Assembly (NCBI GenBank): GCA_019009955.1
Contig: CM032232.1
Span: 72,969,001-73,033,000 of the forward strand
DNA: 64,000 nucleotides
Reading direction: 5' to 3'
Source of the DNA: Riptortus pedestris
Taxonomy: Eukaryota > Arthropoda > Insecta > Hemiptera > Alydidae
Positions 48,746 through 61,250 of this stretch are shown here, one piece after another. The position numbers and the translations under genes are program-made. The notes under the pieces are model-generated. The model worked only from the letters and a program-made list of their open reading frames with translations. It made no database searches and had not been told where the DNA came from. Position 1 is the stretch's first letter, and each line of letters opens with the position of its first letter.

Positions 48746-48907
48746 GAACAAACTAAATTATAACAATAAAAATAATAAAATTAGATTGTTATTCTAATAT
48801 GTAATTTACAGCCGATTTGATTTTAAAATTCTTTTTGATCCGGGTGTCTCTGCGTGCTCCCGCATGTGTTCTATCTTTTTGATTACATACGAGTGTGTGC
48901 GCACGCA

Positions 48908-49946
<1,039 letters not shown>

Positions 49947-50079
49947 GAGATTTCTCCTTGAGGGAAATCAGCTATTGAGGTTGTACTCATGACGGAATTT
50001 TCAACATTTTTCTTCAAATGTCCATCGATCCTACCCAGGAGATGACGAGAATGAGGTCCGTTCAAAACTGTATATATAC

Positions 50080-50139
<60 letters not shown>

Positions 50140-50622
50140 GTCTGTTACCGCTCTAGCGGTCGCAATTTTTGACTTATCGTTACCAAACTTGATATATAAT
50201 CGTTTTAAACAAAGATCAAGTTCGTTAATTCGGCTGAAATCGGAGCAGGGGGAGGGGGGGTTTAGAGGGGGACAATTTCGAAAATCCGATATATATCGTA
50301 TCTCCGTTATTATGTGTCGGATCGAAAAATTGTATAGAACCAATCTTATTGCAAATGTAATGTTCTATTAATGTCGTTATGTACCTTTTTTCACTATCTT
50401 GATTATTTACTGAGATATTTGCATTTTATAGTTTTCGGTCTTCAGTAATGCCCCACTCCTACTCATCTCATATTTTCAATATTCTATTATGTTATGAAAC
50501 ACTTTATTTGAAGCTTAAATTCCTAATATTGTTCTCATTGAACTTTTACGTTTTGACATAAATGCAAATACGTGGCCCACTTGGGAAATCTGCTTAGTTA
50601 ACGCAGCCCCTGCGGGACGGAC
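49947..50622 (+). mobile_element. Helentron-like element, copy L
   Basis: The 5' palindrome is partly degraded (GAGATTTCTCCTTGAGGGAA), followed by (TA)n at 50070-50137, the G-rich segment at 50249, the long 3' variant (TTCAGTAATGCCCCACTCCT), the subterminal repeat at about 50583 and the hairpin ACGCAG-CCC-CTGCGG with GACGGACT. Confidence 0.92.
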
Positions 50623-51794
50623 TTTTTTTAGTTTTTAGCTTTGCGAAAACTTTCGTTTATAACCAATTCTAAGCCGTCCGAGTACAAATTTTTTAGATCC
50701 CGTTTTTCTGTTACTAGATAGAAAATTAAAAGCATATTTCCCTAATTTTAATTCCCATCTGGAACCATTCAATTTGCCACTCGGTATGTATTATTTTTTC
50801 ACATTATTATCATTGTTCAGTGGAACTTCCTCCTTTGCTGAGCTATACTTCACCAATAGAAACCTTCATCTCACAAGTTAATTATCCAAAATAAAAGGAA
50901 TGTCACCATATTAGTAATCTAATCGTCAGCTGTAGTAATATTTGAGTCTGTCGGCTAGAGTTGTAATAGACTTAAATGTAATCAGGAGTGCTATATTCGA
51001 TGGCGCGCCTGGGAATAGTCGTGCGTGAGAATGACTCAAGGACTCTTCAATCATCTTATCTCAGGCTCAAACCATTGACAGCTTGATACTTTCATTTTAA
51101 TTAATGTCACATTCTTCTTCAGGGGATTGCTCAACGCCTAAAGGTCAAATTCTTTACTGAAGCTTCTGTTGAGCTGCGGGTCTGCATGTCAAGAGGAAAC
51201 AGATCCAGTAAATAACAAATATATACTTTTTGTGTTCCAGTATTTATGTATTCAACTCATTCTCCATTTGTGTAGTATTTAGCTAGTAAGTTGGAAATGC
51301 ATGGATTCAACATACTTTAAATAATTAAGAATAGCCTTAATCATGCGGAAATCGAACTAGAATATGAAAAGGTTTATTCAGACAGACCTCAACTTTTAGC
51401 ATTTTTAAGTCTTATTCCAGGAAAAGTAGGTTTACGAACAGGACAAAATATTAAAATGAATAAAAATTTTTTATTATGCGATTCTCCAAAAAATGTTATA
51501 TGACAAATGTTTTGAGTCAGAACAGATTTTTTTTTTTATAATTCATGTAAATGTTAACCCAACTTTTACTGATTCGATTTTGACATTACTTTGCCTTGAA
51601 TAAAATGTCTTAATACCGCACTAGAATACGTTTCAATCATCGACCAACTGAAATTTATTGATCAGTCTGTCATTCTAGTGATGAACCTGCACTTCGACGT
51701 ATTTCGGTCTTTTTTTGTTATTCTTCTCCTTTAAAATTAGATCCAAAGTGTAACTTAATTTAAATACATAGAGAATACCTGTTGTAATGTCAGC
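50623..51794. other. Unassigned DNA
   Basis: No gene or repeat recognised. Confidence 0.4.
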
Positions 51795-52010
51795 CTCAAA
51801 TTAGCCATTGAGTGAATGCGTAGGTTTTAGTACACTTGGTAAACCTACAGTCTTGGGTTCGATTCCCGCTAGAGCAATACGAATTTATAACAACTTTACA
51901 TCTCTCTAAATAAAATCCTTAATTCCACCCTTGCTCGAAAATATTGGTGACTTGTAGATATCCAATTATTGGCCATAGTACCTAAAGTGTTTGGAAATAC
52001 CAAAATTTCA
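51795..52010 (+). mobile_element. tRNA-derived SINE, third copy
   Basis: The head has a perfect B box GGTTCGATTCC (51856-51866) and an A-box-like TTAGCCATTGAGTGAATGCG (51801-51820). The body has TTCCACCCTTGCTCGAAAAT and GTGACTTGTAGATATCC, matching the SINEs at 4.6 and 17.2 kb. The tail is short and target duplications are unclear. Confidence 0.75.
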
Positions 52011-52070
52011 TGAAAATTACATTATTTTACAGGAATTCTGATCTCCTGATATAAAAGTTGCTAGGAGCTT

Positions 52071-52104
<34 letters not shown>

Positions 52105-52129
52105 CGACTACTTAATATGGAGCTGTGTT

Positions 52130-52254
52130 AGCAGATTTTCCTTAAGGGGAATCAGCTATTGAGGTCGTACTCATGACGCGATTTTCGAAAAAATGTCTTC
52201 AAATGTTCATCGATCCTACCCCGGAAATAACGAAAATGAGGTCCATTCAAATCT

Positions 52255-52303
<49 letters not shown>

Positions 52304-52550
52304 CTGTTAACACTCTAGCGATCGCAATTTTTGTTTAATTTTCACCGCTCGGTATTTAAACGTTTGATGTAAAAAGAAAGATCAAGTTCATTAACGGCTG
52401 AAATCGGACCAGTAGGGGGGGGGGTTTAGAGGAGGGATTTTCGAAATTTCGAAATATCTCCGTTACTATACGTCGAATCGAAAAATTGTATAGAACCAAT
52501 CTTATTGCAAATTAAATTTACTATAAATATTGTTATGTTATTTATTTTAT
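52130..52550 (+). mobile_element. Helentron-like element, copy M (3' truncated at tandem junction)
   Basis: The 5' end AGCAGATTTTCCTTAAGGGG is at 52130, with (TA)n at 52255-52299, the G-rich segment at 52413 and the CTCCGTTACTATACGTCG block at about 52457. It stops around TTATTTATTTTAT, where copy N begins directly. Confidence 0.9.
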
Positions 52551-52659
52551 CCCTTAAGGGAAATCAGCTATTGAGGTCGTACTCATGACGCGAGTTTCGA
52601 AAAATTTCTTCAAATGTCCATCGATCCTACCCAAGAGATCACGAAAAAGAGGTCCGTTC

Positions 52660-52710
<51 letters not shown>

Positions 52711-53170
52711 CCTGTTAACGCTCTAGCGGTCGCAATTTTCATTTGATCGTTACCAAACTCGATATTTAAACGTTTTATGCAAAAATAAAGATCAAGTTCG
52801 TTAATGGCTGAAATCAGACCAGTGAGAGGGGAGGGTTTAGAGTGGAGGATTTTTCAAAATTCGATATATCTCCGTTACTATATGTCGGATCGAAAAATTA
52901 TATAGAATCAATCTTATTGGTAATTAAATTTACTATAAATAATGTTATGTACATGTATTCTGTATCTTGAATATTAACCGAGATATTTGCATTTTTCTGT
53001 TTTCAGCTTCTGAGATGAGATCGGCTATCTTCGGGCCTAGTCGTGAGTTTCCGTCAATAGCTAGTTTGGGCCGTTCCCGTAACTGTTTGATTCTCTATTC
53101 TGAAATTTCTCTATTGTATAACTTCACTTGGGAAATCTGCTTAGTTAACGCAGCCCCTGCTTGACGGACT
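52551..53170 (+). mobile_element. Helentron-like element, copy N (5' end trimmed, tandem with M)
   Basis: Begins inside the 5' palindrome (CCCTTAAGGGAAATCAGC), lacking the first ten or so bases. It has (TA)n at 52664-52707, the G-rich segment, a 3' variant with GAGATCGGCTATCTTCGGGC, the subterminal repeat at 53130 and the hairpin ACGCAG-CCC-CTGCTT with GACGGACT. Confidence 0.92.
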
Positions 53171-53961
53171 TTTTTATTTGTTTTTTGAGACACTTTAAAA
53201 CTTTTAAACGTTATTTACGATATCTAAATCAAAAACTTTAGTTAAGCCCTCTCTAGACTTATAATGACAAGGTAATACAAGAAGAGGACGTTAGGAAGCA
53301 AGAAATGAAAGTTTTTTTATGCTTTCTACACAACTGAATTATTCAAACATGTGCGTGCGCTCCTTAACGAAGTTGGTTATAACGCTCGCAAAGTTTTTAC
53401 GGCCAACGATTTCTCCCGGTAATAGAATTTAAAGTATTTGCAACGAGTGCGATTATTCAAAAGCTTTGTGTGCTTAGTAGATATAAATGAGGCAATGAAA
53501 CAATGGAGATAAGGAAGTCTTAAAAGATAATTTTACTTAATGCTGTTATGGTAGTTGGAGGATAAAAGCGTTGGATAATGATTGTTCAAAGATAGTGACA
53601 TTTCTGCTGGATTAGCGCACTTCCGGTTTAGACTGCTACATATACATTTCTCATGAAAAGCTACTTCCAACCTTAAGTATTTTCTCAGATAGATATCTTT
53701 ATTGATGTTGAGAAGCTACATAAATTTTTATATTTATTCCTTTAGAAGTTATATAGCTTTTTTTTTTTTTTGAATTGCTTACATTAGCGAAAATTTGACA
53801 ATATTATTTCTATTGATTATCGTAAGTGGCGTTACGACCAATAGTTATCTATGCTACATGGATATAACATATGTAAACTATGCTGGAAAAATATGTAATA
53901 CATGTGCAATTTCAATCAATATTAATATAAATATATGCTATTTAATTAATAAGTCCATTTT
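53171..53961. other. Unassigned AT-rich DNA
   Basis: No gene or repeat recognised; T-run at 53758. Confidence 0.4.
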
Positions 53962-54078
53962 AGCAGATTTCCCTTTTGGGAAATCAGCTATGAGGGCGTA
54001 CTCATGACGCGATTTTCGAAAATTTTCTTCAAATGTCCATCGATCCTACCCAGGAGATGACGAAAATGAGGTCCGTTC

Positions 54079-54142
<64 letters not shown>

Positions 54143-54637
54143 GTTAACGCTCTAGCGGTCGCAATTTTTGTTTGATCGTTACCAAACTCGAAATTTAATC
54201 GTTTTATGTAAAAAGAAAGATCAAGTTCGTTAATGGCTGAAATCGGACCAGTGGGAGGGGGGGTTAAGGGGAGGATTTTGAAAAGTCGAAATATCTCCGT
54301 TATTATGCGTCGGATCGAAAAATTAAATAAATTAATTAAATAATAAAATCAATCTTATTGCAAATTAAATTTACAATAAATATTGTTCTATACATTTATT
54401 CTGTATCTTGAATATTAACCGATATATTTGCATTTGTATTGTGTATGTGGTCGGTAGGAGTCGGCTATGTTCGGGACTTTCCACCGAGAGCTAGTGCGGC
54501 CGTTTCCGTAACTGTTCGTCCCTCGTGAATAGGTTTAGAGATTCCTTACTACTACTGTTATTATTAGGCAGATTTCTCTATTGTAAAACTTCATGTGGGA
54601 AATCTGCTTAGTTTACGCAGCCTCTGCGTGACGGACT
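53962..54637 (+). mobile_element. Helentron-like element, copy O
   Basis: 5' end AGCAGATTTCCCTTTTGGGA, (TA)n at 54085-54139, G-rich segment at 54253 and a 3' variant with GTCGGCTATGTTCGGGAC and CGTCCCTCGTGAATAGGTTT as in copies D and E. The subterminal ATGTGGGAAATCTGCTTAG and hairpin ACGCAG-CCT-CTGCGT with GACGGACT are intact. Confidence 0.93.
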
Positions 54638-55130
54638 TTTTTTTTCATTAGATTGACGCTATTCTTAAGTTCCCCCCTTCCAGGGTACTATGTATTATTT
54701 TAGATGTTCCCAAAATCATGTAATAAGCAAGCCTCCAATGAAAACTGTTTGCTTATCGTTTGAACTTGTGTTGCGCTTTGTTGAGGTCTTCAAATGGCTT
54801 GTCATAAAAAATTTATTGTCATTCTCAATTGTTGAAATAAAGAATTGTGGTTAATGTCTAGACAAATTCTGATAGAATATGTTATTAGCCTTGTCATCTA
54901 TTTAAGGTCTATCTATTCAAGGTATCTATTCAAATCAAAATCGATCGCTACATGTTGAAACAACCCAAAATTTTGGAATTGGGAATTGACTTGAGGACAA
55001 TAATATTTTTTTTATTAAGCTATGCAACACATAGAAGAACAAGGATTTTAATAGGTTTCTTGCATGGACAGAATAGTTTTATGCATGATTGGAATTGATG
55101 TAATTTGCCTATTGGGAAGGGATGCCACTT
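54638..55130. other. Unassigned AT-rich DNA
   Basis: No gene or repeat recognised. Confidence 0.4.
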
Positions 55131-55134
55131 TAGG

Positions 55135-55450
55135 GTTAATCAATGATCGATCACATCAATGAACTCTAGAATCAATGAAGTTCACAAAAACAAGGAACTG
55201 CACTGATCTTCTCAAAAACACTGCACTGCACTGATCTTCACAAAGAAACTCTGCACTGAACTGAACCTAAAAGCACTGTCCACTAAAGCGGCACGGAACG
55301 CACTGTTATTCACTAATAAGAAAACTGAGAACTAACTGACTGTTGGGTGAGCTGGGCTGCATAGGCGGGCAACGAGTTCAACGAAAACGGGAGACTGGCG
55401 TCGCCTAGCACAATCCTGGCACCATAGCTCCTGCAGGGTTGCCTTCAGTT
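55135..55450 (-). promoter_or_regulatory. CAGTG-rich leader / LTR-like segment, reverse strand
   Basis: On the minus strand an initiator-like AACAGTCAGTTAGTTCTCAG (about 55348-55329) is followed by repeated CAGTGCAGTG and GAGAAGATCAGTGCAGT units (55310-55195), then ATTGAT repeats. The upstream side is GC-richer than the surroundings. The style resembles the leader at 40.7 kb. It may be a retrotransposon LTR/leader or a host non-coding exon. No TATA box or open frame supports a choice. Confidence 0.35.
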
Positions 55451-56566
55451 ACTTAGTTCTTCTTAAATGCGTGATTTACTCTGCGTAAGTTTTCACAATA
55501 ATATGATATGTTATATCCGATGCATTCAAAGTTTGTACACCTCCTCCCAGGTTCACCCTGTCAAATACTAATGATACACGTCTACCAATATGATTTTCCC
55601 GTGTTTTTCTGAGAGGATTTTTAGTTCTTTCAAAAGTGCATTTTGCAAAACTGAAAGCTATGCAACATAGGATGTAAATTCTTAGTTAGACGCTCTAGAA
55701 CCCTTTCTTTTTGGCTGCTATGGAAAGAAATAGTGGTAAGCTTAATTTGATTTTATTAGAAGATTTTTTTTTCAGCTTTCCTGATGTGAACTGAGGTCTA
55801 ATATTTATATGCTTCATAATATGTAATATACTAATCATTCCCTCAGCCGATTTATTAAATCACAAGCTGTTACGCATCTACAACAACAACGTACATTACA
55901 ACAACCGTTGAATACGTGTTCTTGGTCGATGAGGCTTCCCATGAAAAGGAGTATAGGGAGAGGCCCCTTTGCCTCATTTGTGAATGGAGAGTGGACTGTA
56001 TAGGGTGATAGATTAGGCTATAATTGTGAGGCAAGAGCCAAGGACATTTTATGGGTTTTTGTAAGTTTTTTGCAATGCTTAAAGATGATGATGTTGATGA
56101 GGTTCTAGATGAGGTTATCTTATGGAATCGGTTGCACATTATATGTGGAGGAAATGGTTACAGTTGACTTGAACATGTGGGGCTTGATTTTGTATGTGAG
56201 TACTCAAGCAATTTATTCATTTTATCCGTAGTTCTTCTTCTCCTTCCCGGCTTCTCAGCGAAATCGCCCGACGGGCCCATTTGCGTTTAGTCACACGTTT
56301 TGGGGCTTGCTTTCACCTGTGGTGAGCCGAACTAGGCTTTTTGCTTTCACTATGTGCCGAACTAGGCTTCCATCTCGTTCGGGGGACTAAGTTTCCATCT
56401 TGTTCTGGGGTCTTCTTGCCCTTTCCTGCCAGCACCCCTCAAGGCTTGATGCGCTGGCAGCGAGGTCCCCAGTCCAAGGTAAGGATGAGTGGACAGCGAG
56501 TGACGTTATCAACTGACGTGCGCTGACTACACGTTACGAGGACTTCATTCTTCCGCGAACGATTCG
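55451..56566. other. Unassigned DNA with GC-richer patch
   Basis: 56240-56530 is GC-richer. It has GCCGAACTAGGCTT twice (about 56326 and 56357) and a strong splice-donor-like AAG|GTAAGG at about 56478. The 61-codon frame at 56341-56526 crosses the donor. No family recognised. Confidence 0.4.
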
Positions 56567-56767
56567 ATGACAACTGCCAATATGTCGGCACTAATTACTC
56601 TGGAATGTTTGAGTTCATACATTTGTATGGCTCCTTTTAAACGGTTCATGCCAATAGTGTTACTCCTTGTAATAGTGTTTTTCCTTTTCGCGGTTACGTG
56701 GTCATGGAGTACACCGCTACCACATATGCTCCAATCTCCTTATCACCCTAATCATCGGGATTATTAA
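56567..56767 (+). CDS. Hypothetical short membrane-anchored peptide or first exon
   Basis: A 66-codon frame. From the internal Met at residue 21 it reads MAPFKRF, then a hydrophobic stretch MPIVLLLVIVFFLFAVTWSW, then a polar, proline-rich stem. That layout (short basic tail, one membrane span, stem) is what the N-terminus of a type II Golgi enzyme looks like. It ends in a stop with no obvious donor site, and no further exon was recognised. It could equally be chance in AT-rich DNA. Confidence 0.25.
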   Translation: MTTANMSALITLECLSSYICMAPFKRFMPIVLLLVIVFFLFAVTWSWSTPLPHMLQSPYHPNHRDY

Positions 56768-56950
56768 GAAGGCCCTGCTTAAGTATCCTTCTTCGGAAAA
56801 CGTTTTTAATCACAAGTCTCCCTTGCCAAGTCCCCGTTTCTTAAGAAACTTTAAAGTTGATCTAGTTCGTCTTCAGAAAAATGGGTATTAAGAGTCTGAT
56901 AATACTTTTGAATATTTTTGCCACTTTTGCCCTAGGTTAAGCCTAACTAA

Positions 56951-56999
56951 CTACGTTGGGAAATTCTCTTAAGTAACGCATCCCCTGGTTGACGGACTT
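56951..56999 (+). mobile_element. Helentron-like 3'-end fragment
   Basis: ACGTTGGGAAATTCTCTTAAG then ACGCATCCCCTGGTTGACGGACTTG is a mutated subterminal repeat and terminal hairpin. Upstream element sequence is not recognisable. (Motifs at 56953-56973 and 56975-56999.). Confidence 0.6.
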
Positions 57000-58017
57000 G
57001 ATTTTCGCTTATTTTTATACAGAACTAACATGACCAAGGCCTTTAAATCCTCTCCGTTAAGAATTTAATGTATATTTTTTGGGGAAAAAATATCTGATCA
57101 TTCAGAGGCATTTGAAGGCAGGGGTGTGAGGAGTGGGGGGGGGGGTTGTGGGTCTTATAAGACTTCAAAGACACCCTCCCACCCCACACCACCACTTATA
57201 ATTTTTCAGGGCTGACAAGACAGGAGAAGGCACTCGTCGAGTGGCGGAGTACGAGGCTCACGCACAGAAAAGGCTTGTAAAGGCGAGAGGGCGGTGTAAG
57301 TAGGGCAGACAAGAGTCTGGTGAGGGTCTAGACACCACGGTGGTAGAAGGGCAGAGGTAAGGGAGGCTTGTCTGGGGCCCCCTACCTCGCAGATAGTACA
57401 CCCTGCAGTTCAATATCTAGCCGCGCAGAAGCCGACCCACCCCTCCAGGTGCCACCAATTACCTAGCCCACTCATGAATTCGCCCCCCCCCCTCTCACTG
57501 GAGCTTTATCTCCTCCCCCAAATTTCCCCACTGTGTTTCCCCCACAGGGTTCCCAAATTAGTTTTCACTGGCGGAATTCATCCAAGCTGCCCGTACATCT
57601 ATCCAGTTGCAAAAATTACCTGCTCAGTAAAACTAGGGGCACCTCTGGGAATAGAAAAAAAGAGGTTAAGTGCTCTACTTAAATCTTGAATTATTATAAC
57701 AGCAATGGTGACGCTAATTTTCTGAGGGCTCCCACAACAATAATAATGGCGCCCTATATTTTCTAAAGAATTAACCCACCTATTTAAGTATTATTATCAC
57801 TTTTACTGTTAAAATAAATATATACAAATCATAAAATTTACTTATTTGGCTATATTTAATTTATCTTATTTTAGTTGAACTCTTTTCTCGTTAAAGTGGG
57901 GGGAGGTAAAGATAAAAAAGGCTGGTTTACCGATATTTTGGTTTTTTATTACCTTTGTCGTGGCCAAACTGTAACTAATTATTTCAACAAGTAAGGTATG
58001 AAAACTAATAATCAAAA
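57000..58017. other. Unassigned DNA with G- and C-runs
   Basis: A GC-rich stretch at 57115-57500 includes a G run at 57136 and a C run at 57484. The 71-codon frame at 57474-57689 has no signature. Confidence 0.4.
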
Positions 58018-58670
58018 AACGTCCGACACGCAGGGGCTGAGTAAACTAGGCAGATTTCCTAATAAAAGTTCAAAAAATAAAAAATAAAAGTTCAATGAGA
58101 ACAATATTTGGTATTTAAGTTTCAAATAATGTGCGTCATAATATAACAGCTTATTGTTAATATGACATGACTATTAGAGGGGTTTACTGAAGGCCAAAAT
58201 CTATAAAATGCAAGTATCTAGGTTAATAATCAAGATAGTGAAAAAATGTAGATAACAACATTTATAGAACATTACATTTACAATAAGATTAATTCTATAC
58301 AATGTTTCGTTCCGATGCAGAAATATTAAAATTTTTTTTTATATTAAGAATTTTTGAGATATTAAGAATATTCGAAATTCCTCCCCTCTAACCCCTCCCC
58401 CTCTCACTGGTCGGAATTAAGCCATTACCGAACTTGATTATTATTTATTTTTTAATAAAACGATTAAATATAGTGTTTGGTAACGATTAAACCAGAATTG
58501 CGACTGCTAGAGCGGCAAAAGACCAATATATATATATATATATATAATTTTGAACGGACCTCAGTTTCGTCATCTACTAGGTAGGATCGAAGGACATTTG
58601 AAGAAATATTTCGAAAATCGCGTCTTGAGTACAATCTCAATAACTGATTTCACTTAAGGGAAATCTGCTA
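58018..58670 (-). mobile_element. Helentron-like element, copy P
   Basis: Reverse orientation. The 3' end GTCCGACACGCAGGGGCTGAG is at 58021, with the subterminal repeat degraded (GGCAGATTTCCTA). It has the long 3' variant, the C-rich block at 58381-58405, a short TA core (58527-58547) and the 5' palindrome with one change (CACTTAAGGGAAATCTGCT) at its right end. Confidence 0.9.
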
Positions 58671-59463
58671 AAACATGGTACATCAAATACTGAGCACACT
58701 CCATGACCAAACGTTTTTTACTTTTTAGACTTTCTTATGTTTAATAATTAATGGTGACTTTCATGTTTCTCCATAATTTCAAACTAATTAATTAATGCTT
58801 ACTTCGAAGAAGATAAAGTACCGAAACTTTAGCAAAGGTGTCTAATTTTTATCACTCACTTGACTGAATACTACAAAAAACAGAACGCATCTAAGATTTG
58901 GTTGCGGCCATCCTATTTTTTTCTTTATCTAATTTTGGGTTTGGATCAACTTTTTAACACCACTTCTATTTGTCAGATTCCATTCAACTCCAATTTGTCA
59001 GGCTTGGAATGTTCACCTAACTTACTGAATGCCATTAACGTATTAACTTACAAATACTACTCGACTTACTGATGAAGGGTAGTACACACATTCAAAAAAT
59101 ACTTCAATATCTTAAGACTACACATTTTTACTCAAAAATATAGTATTTTATTTGATTTTTATATCCACTCCTGTGCTACATTTTATTTCCTTATTACATA
59201 AAAAGTCTCGTTTTTTTTTTAATACATTTGAACGGTTTTAGATGGAATTCTTGGATAATTCATAACTTTAATCAGTATGCATAAAGTATTTTATATTACT
59301 GATTTTTCCATTTATCAAATTTATTCCTTACTTTTTTTTAAATAATCAACTGTTTATACATTTAAGGTCTTTATTTATTGACTTAATATTTTCTATTTGT
59401 TGTTCGTTTCTTTCTTTTGGTTCCTACTTTTCGTTTCATATTCAATTATACATTAGTACTTTT
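58671..59463. other. Unassigned AT-rich DNA
   Basis: No gene or repeat recognised; a 70-codon frame at 58860-59072 has no signature. Confidence 0.4.
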
Positions 59464-59582
59464 AGCAGATTTCCCTTGAGGGAATTCAGCTACTGAGGTC
59501 GTACTCATGACGAGATTTTCGAAAACTTTCTTCAAATGTCCATCGATACCTACCCAGGAGATGACGAAAATGAGGTCCGTTC

Positions 59583-59620
<38 letters not shown>

Positions 59621-59958
59621 CTGTTAACGCTCTAGCGGTCGCAATGTTTGTTTGATCGTAACCAAGCTCGATATTTAAACGTTTTATGCAAAAGACAGAT
59701 CAAGTTCGTTAATGGCAAGTTCGGACCAGTGGGAGGGGGGTTTAGAGGGGGGAGGAGAAATATCTCCGTTATCACACGTCGGATCAGAAAATTATATAGA
59801 ACCAATCTTATTGCAAATTAAATTTACTATAAATATTGTTCTATACACTTATTCTCTACCTTGAATATTAACCGAGATATTTGCATTTTTATTAAATGTA
59901 GGCGGATAACACACGAGTGAGTTTCCCGCAAAAAGCTAGTTCGGCCGTTTCCGTAACT
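59464..59958 (+). mobile_element. Helentron-like element, copy Q (3' truncated)
   Basis: 5' end AGCAGATTTCCCTTGAGGGA, (TA)n at 59588-59615, G-rich segment at 59728, and the 3' variant block ending GGCCGTTTCCGTAACTTAGG. The subterminal repeat and hairpin are missing. Confidence 0.9.
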
Positions 59959-60485
59959 TAGGCTTATTTTTTTATATATTTTCTTGTTACTGTTGTTGAG
60001 ATGTTTAGTTATTTTCATTCATGTATTATATATTTATTATTGTTGTTGATGAATTTTGTTATTATAGTCAATGTATTCTTTTGTTATCGGGGCAATATGG
60101 CCAAGTAGCGAATGCTCCAAAATAAATAAACAAACACTTCACAAACCAGTTATATCATCGCCATTATGCAACCCGTTTTATCCAATTTGATGTTCATTTA
60201 GCTACTGAACATCATAGTTTTGGAATATCGCCTTGCTCGGAAGCACTATCCTAATTTTTCTTTTTTTTAAATTATCAGAACAAATTCATCAGTGTTATAC
60301 GTTTGATGAAACCGACTTCCTATACATAAAAACCACTGCCGACAACCATCAAAAATTTGTTATCATTAATAGGGTTTATTTACTATACAAATTTCAAAGT
60401 TCTCTAGATTTAGGTTTACTGAAACCTAGCTAGATCACCTTATATTGTAATAGGTTGACTGTTACCATAAATAGTTATTTACTTC
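59959..60485. other. Unassigned AT-rich DNA
   Basis: No gene or repeat recognised. Confidence 0.4.
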
Positions 60486-60490
60486 ACTAG

Positions 60491-61246
60491 TCTAGAAAGT
60501 GGCTCTTTACTGTACGAGGTGGAGTTTGACGTGCGAGGCGAAGCCGAGCTCCATAATTAGACCGAGTACTGTAGAGTCACTTTCTGGACGTTTGCAGTAC
60601 ATAATTTTACTTTATACTGAAACAAACTTAAATAAAATACATATTAATATTATTTGGAATAATCATTTATTAAAAAAAATTAGGTTATACACGATGGAAA
60701 ACATATGGTTTAGAACTAAGTTCAATTCATAAAAAGTCTACATATTTATATTTATATTTATCGTACAATTGCTATTATTACTAATATTAAATGCTTTTGG
60801 TGGTAATTTAAGGTCACGTTTGCAGCATGTATCTTTTTCATTATCCTGATACACTGGAGAGTCTTGAAATAGATCATCAACCGTGCAAAATGTATCGTCG
60901 TTACTTAAAGAATGATTGGTACTATTCCTCATTTCTGAGTTTGATGTATGAGGAATACTATTTTGATAATCAGAAAACATTTTGCTAGCAACCTCTAACT
61001 TCCTTTTTTTTGAGTCTTCAATATATCCTTCGGCAACTGTTGAGGATTTACAAATAATATCTTGGGGAATACACCAAACATCACTCATTTCGGTCATAAA
61101 ATACCAAATTAACAAACAAATTCTAACCTCAAATATTTTCATTAACATAGTTTCATTGCCATATGTTTTTCTTTACGGTGTCTAGAGACTGTAAAGATTC
61201 TTTCAGTGACTAGTACAGTAATGGATCTCTTTCCTAGGCTCGAAAG
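60491..61246. mobile_element. Candidate DNA transposon with palindromic ends
   Basis: The left end CTAGAAAGTGGCTCTTTACT (60492) and the right end read inward, CTAGGAAAGAGATCCATTAC (complement of about 61214-61238), form imperfect terminal inverted repeats that share TTACTGTAC. Each end also folds on itself: the left pairs with GAGTACTGTAGAGTCACTTT (60571-60590), the right with a TTACAGTCTCTAGA segment. A 136-codon reverse frame lies between them. Such paired palindromic ends are reminiscent of the ISL2EU / Harbinger-related group. No target duplication was confirmed. Confidence 0.45.
60738..61148 (-). CDS. Unassigned 136-residue frame within candidate transposon
   Basis: This is the longest unassigned frame with a varied, non-repetitive composition. 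After a hydrophobic start (IFEVRICLLIWYF) it is polar and rich in Ser, Asn, Asp and Lys (GYIEDSKKRKLEVASKMFSD; DDTFCTVDDLFQDSPVYQDN), with a CCKR near the end and an Asn/Ile-rich, probably non-coding tail. The middle looks like a disordered linker of a DNA-binding or transposase protein. I recognise no domain. Placement between inverted repeats suggests a transposon-encoded remnant. Confidence 0.35.
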   Translation of the reverse strand: MLMKIFEVRICLLIWYFMTEMSDVWCIPQDIICKSSTVAEGYIEDSKKRKLEVASKMFSDYQNSIPHTSNSEMRNSTNHSLSNDDTFCTVDDLFQDSPVYQDNEKDTCCKRDLKLPPKAFNISNNSNCTINININM

Positions 61247-61250
61247 CCCA

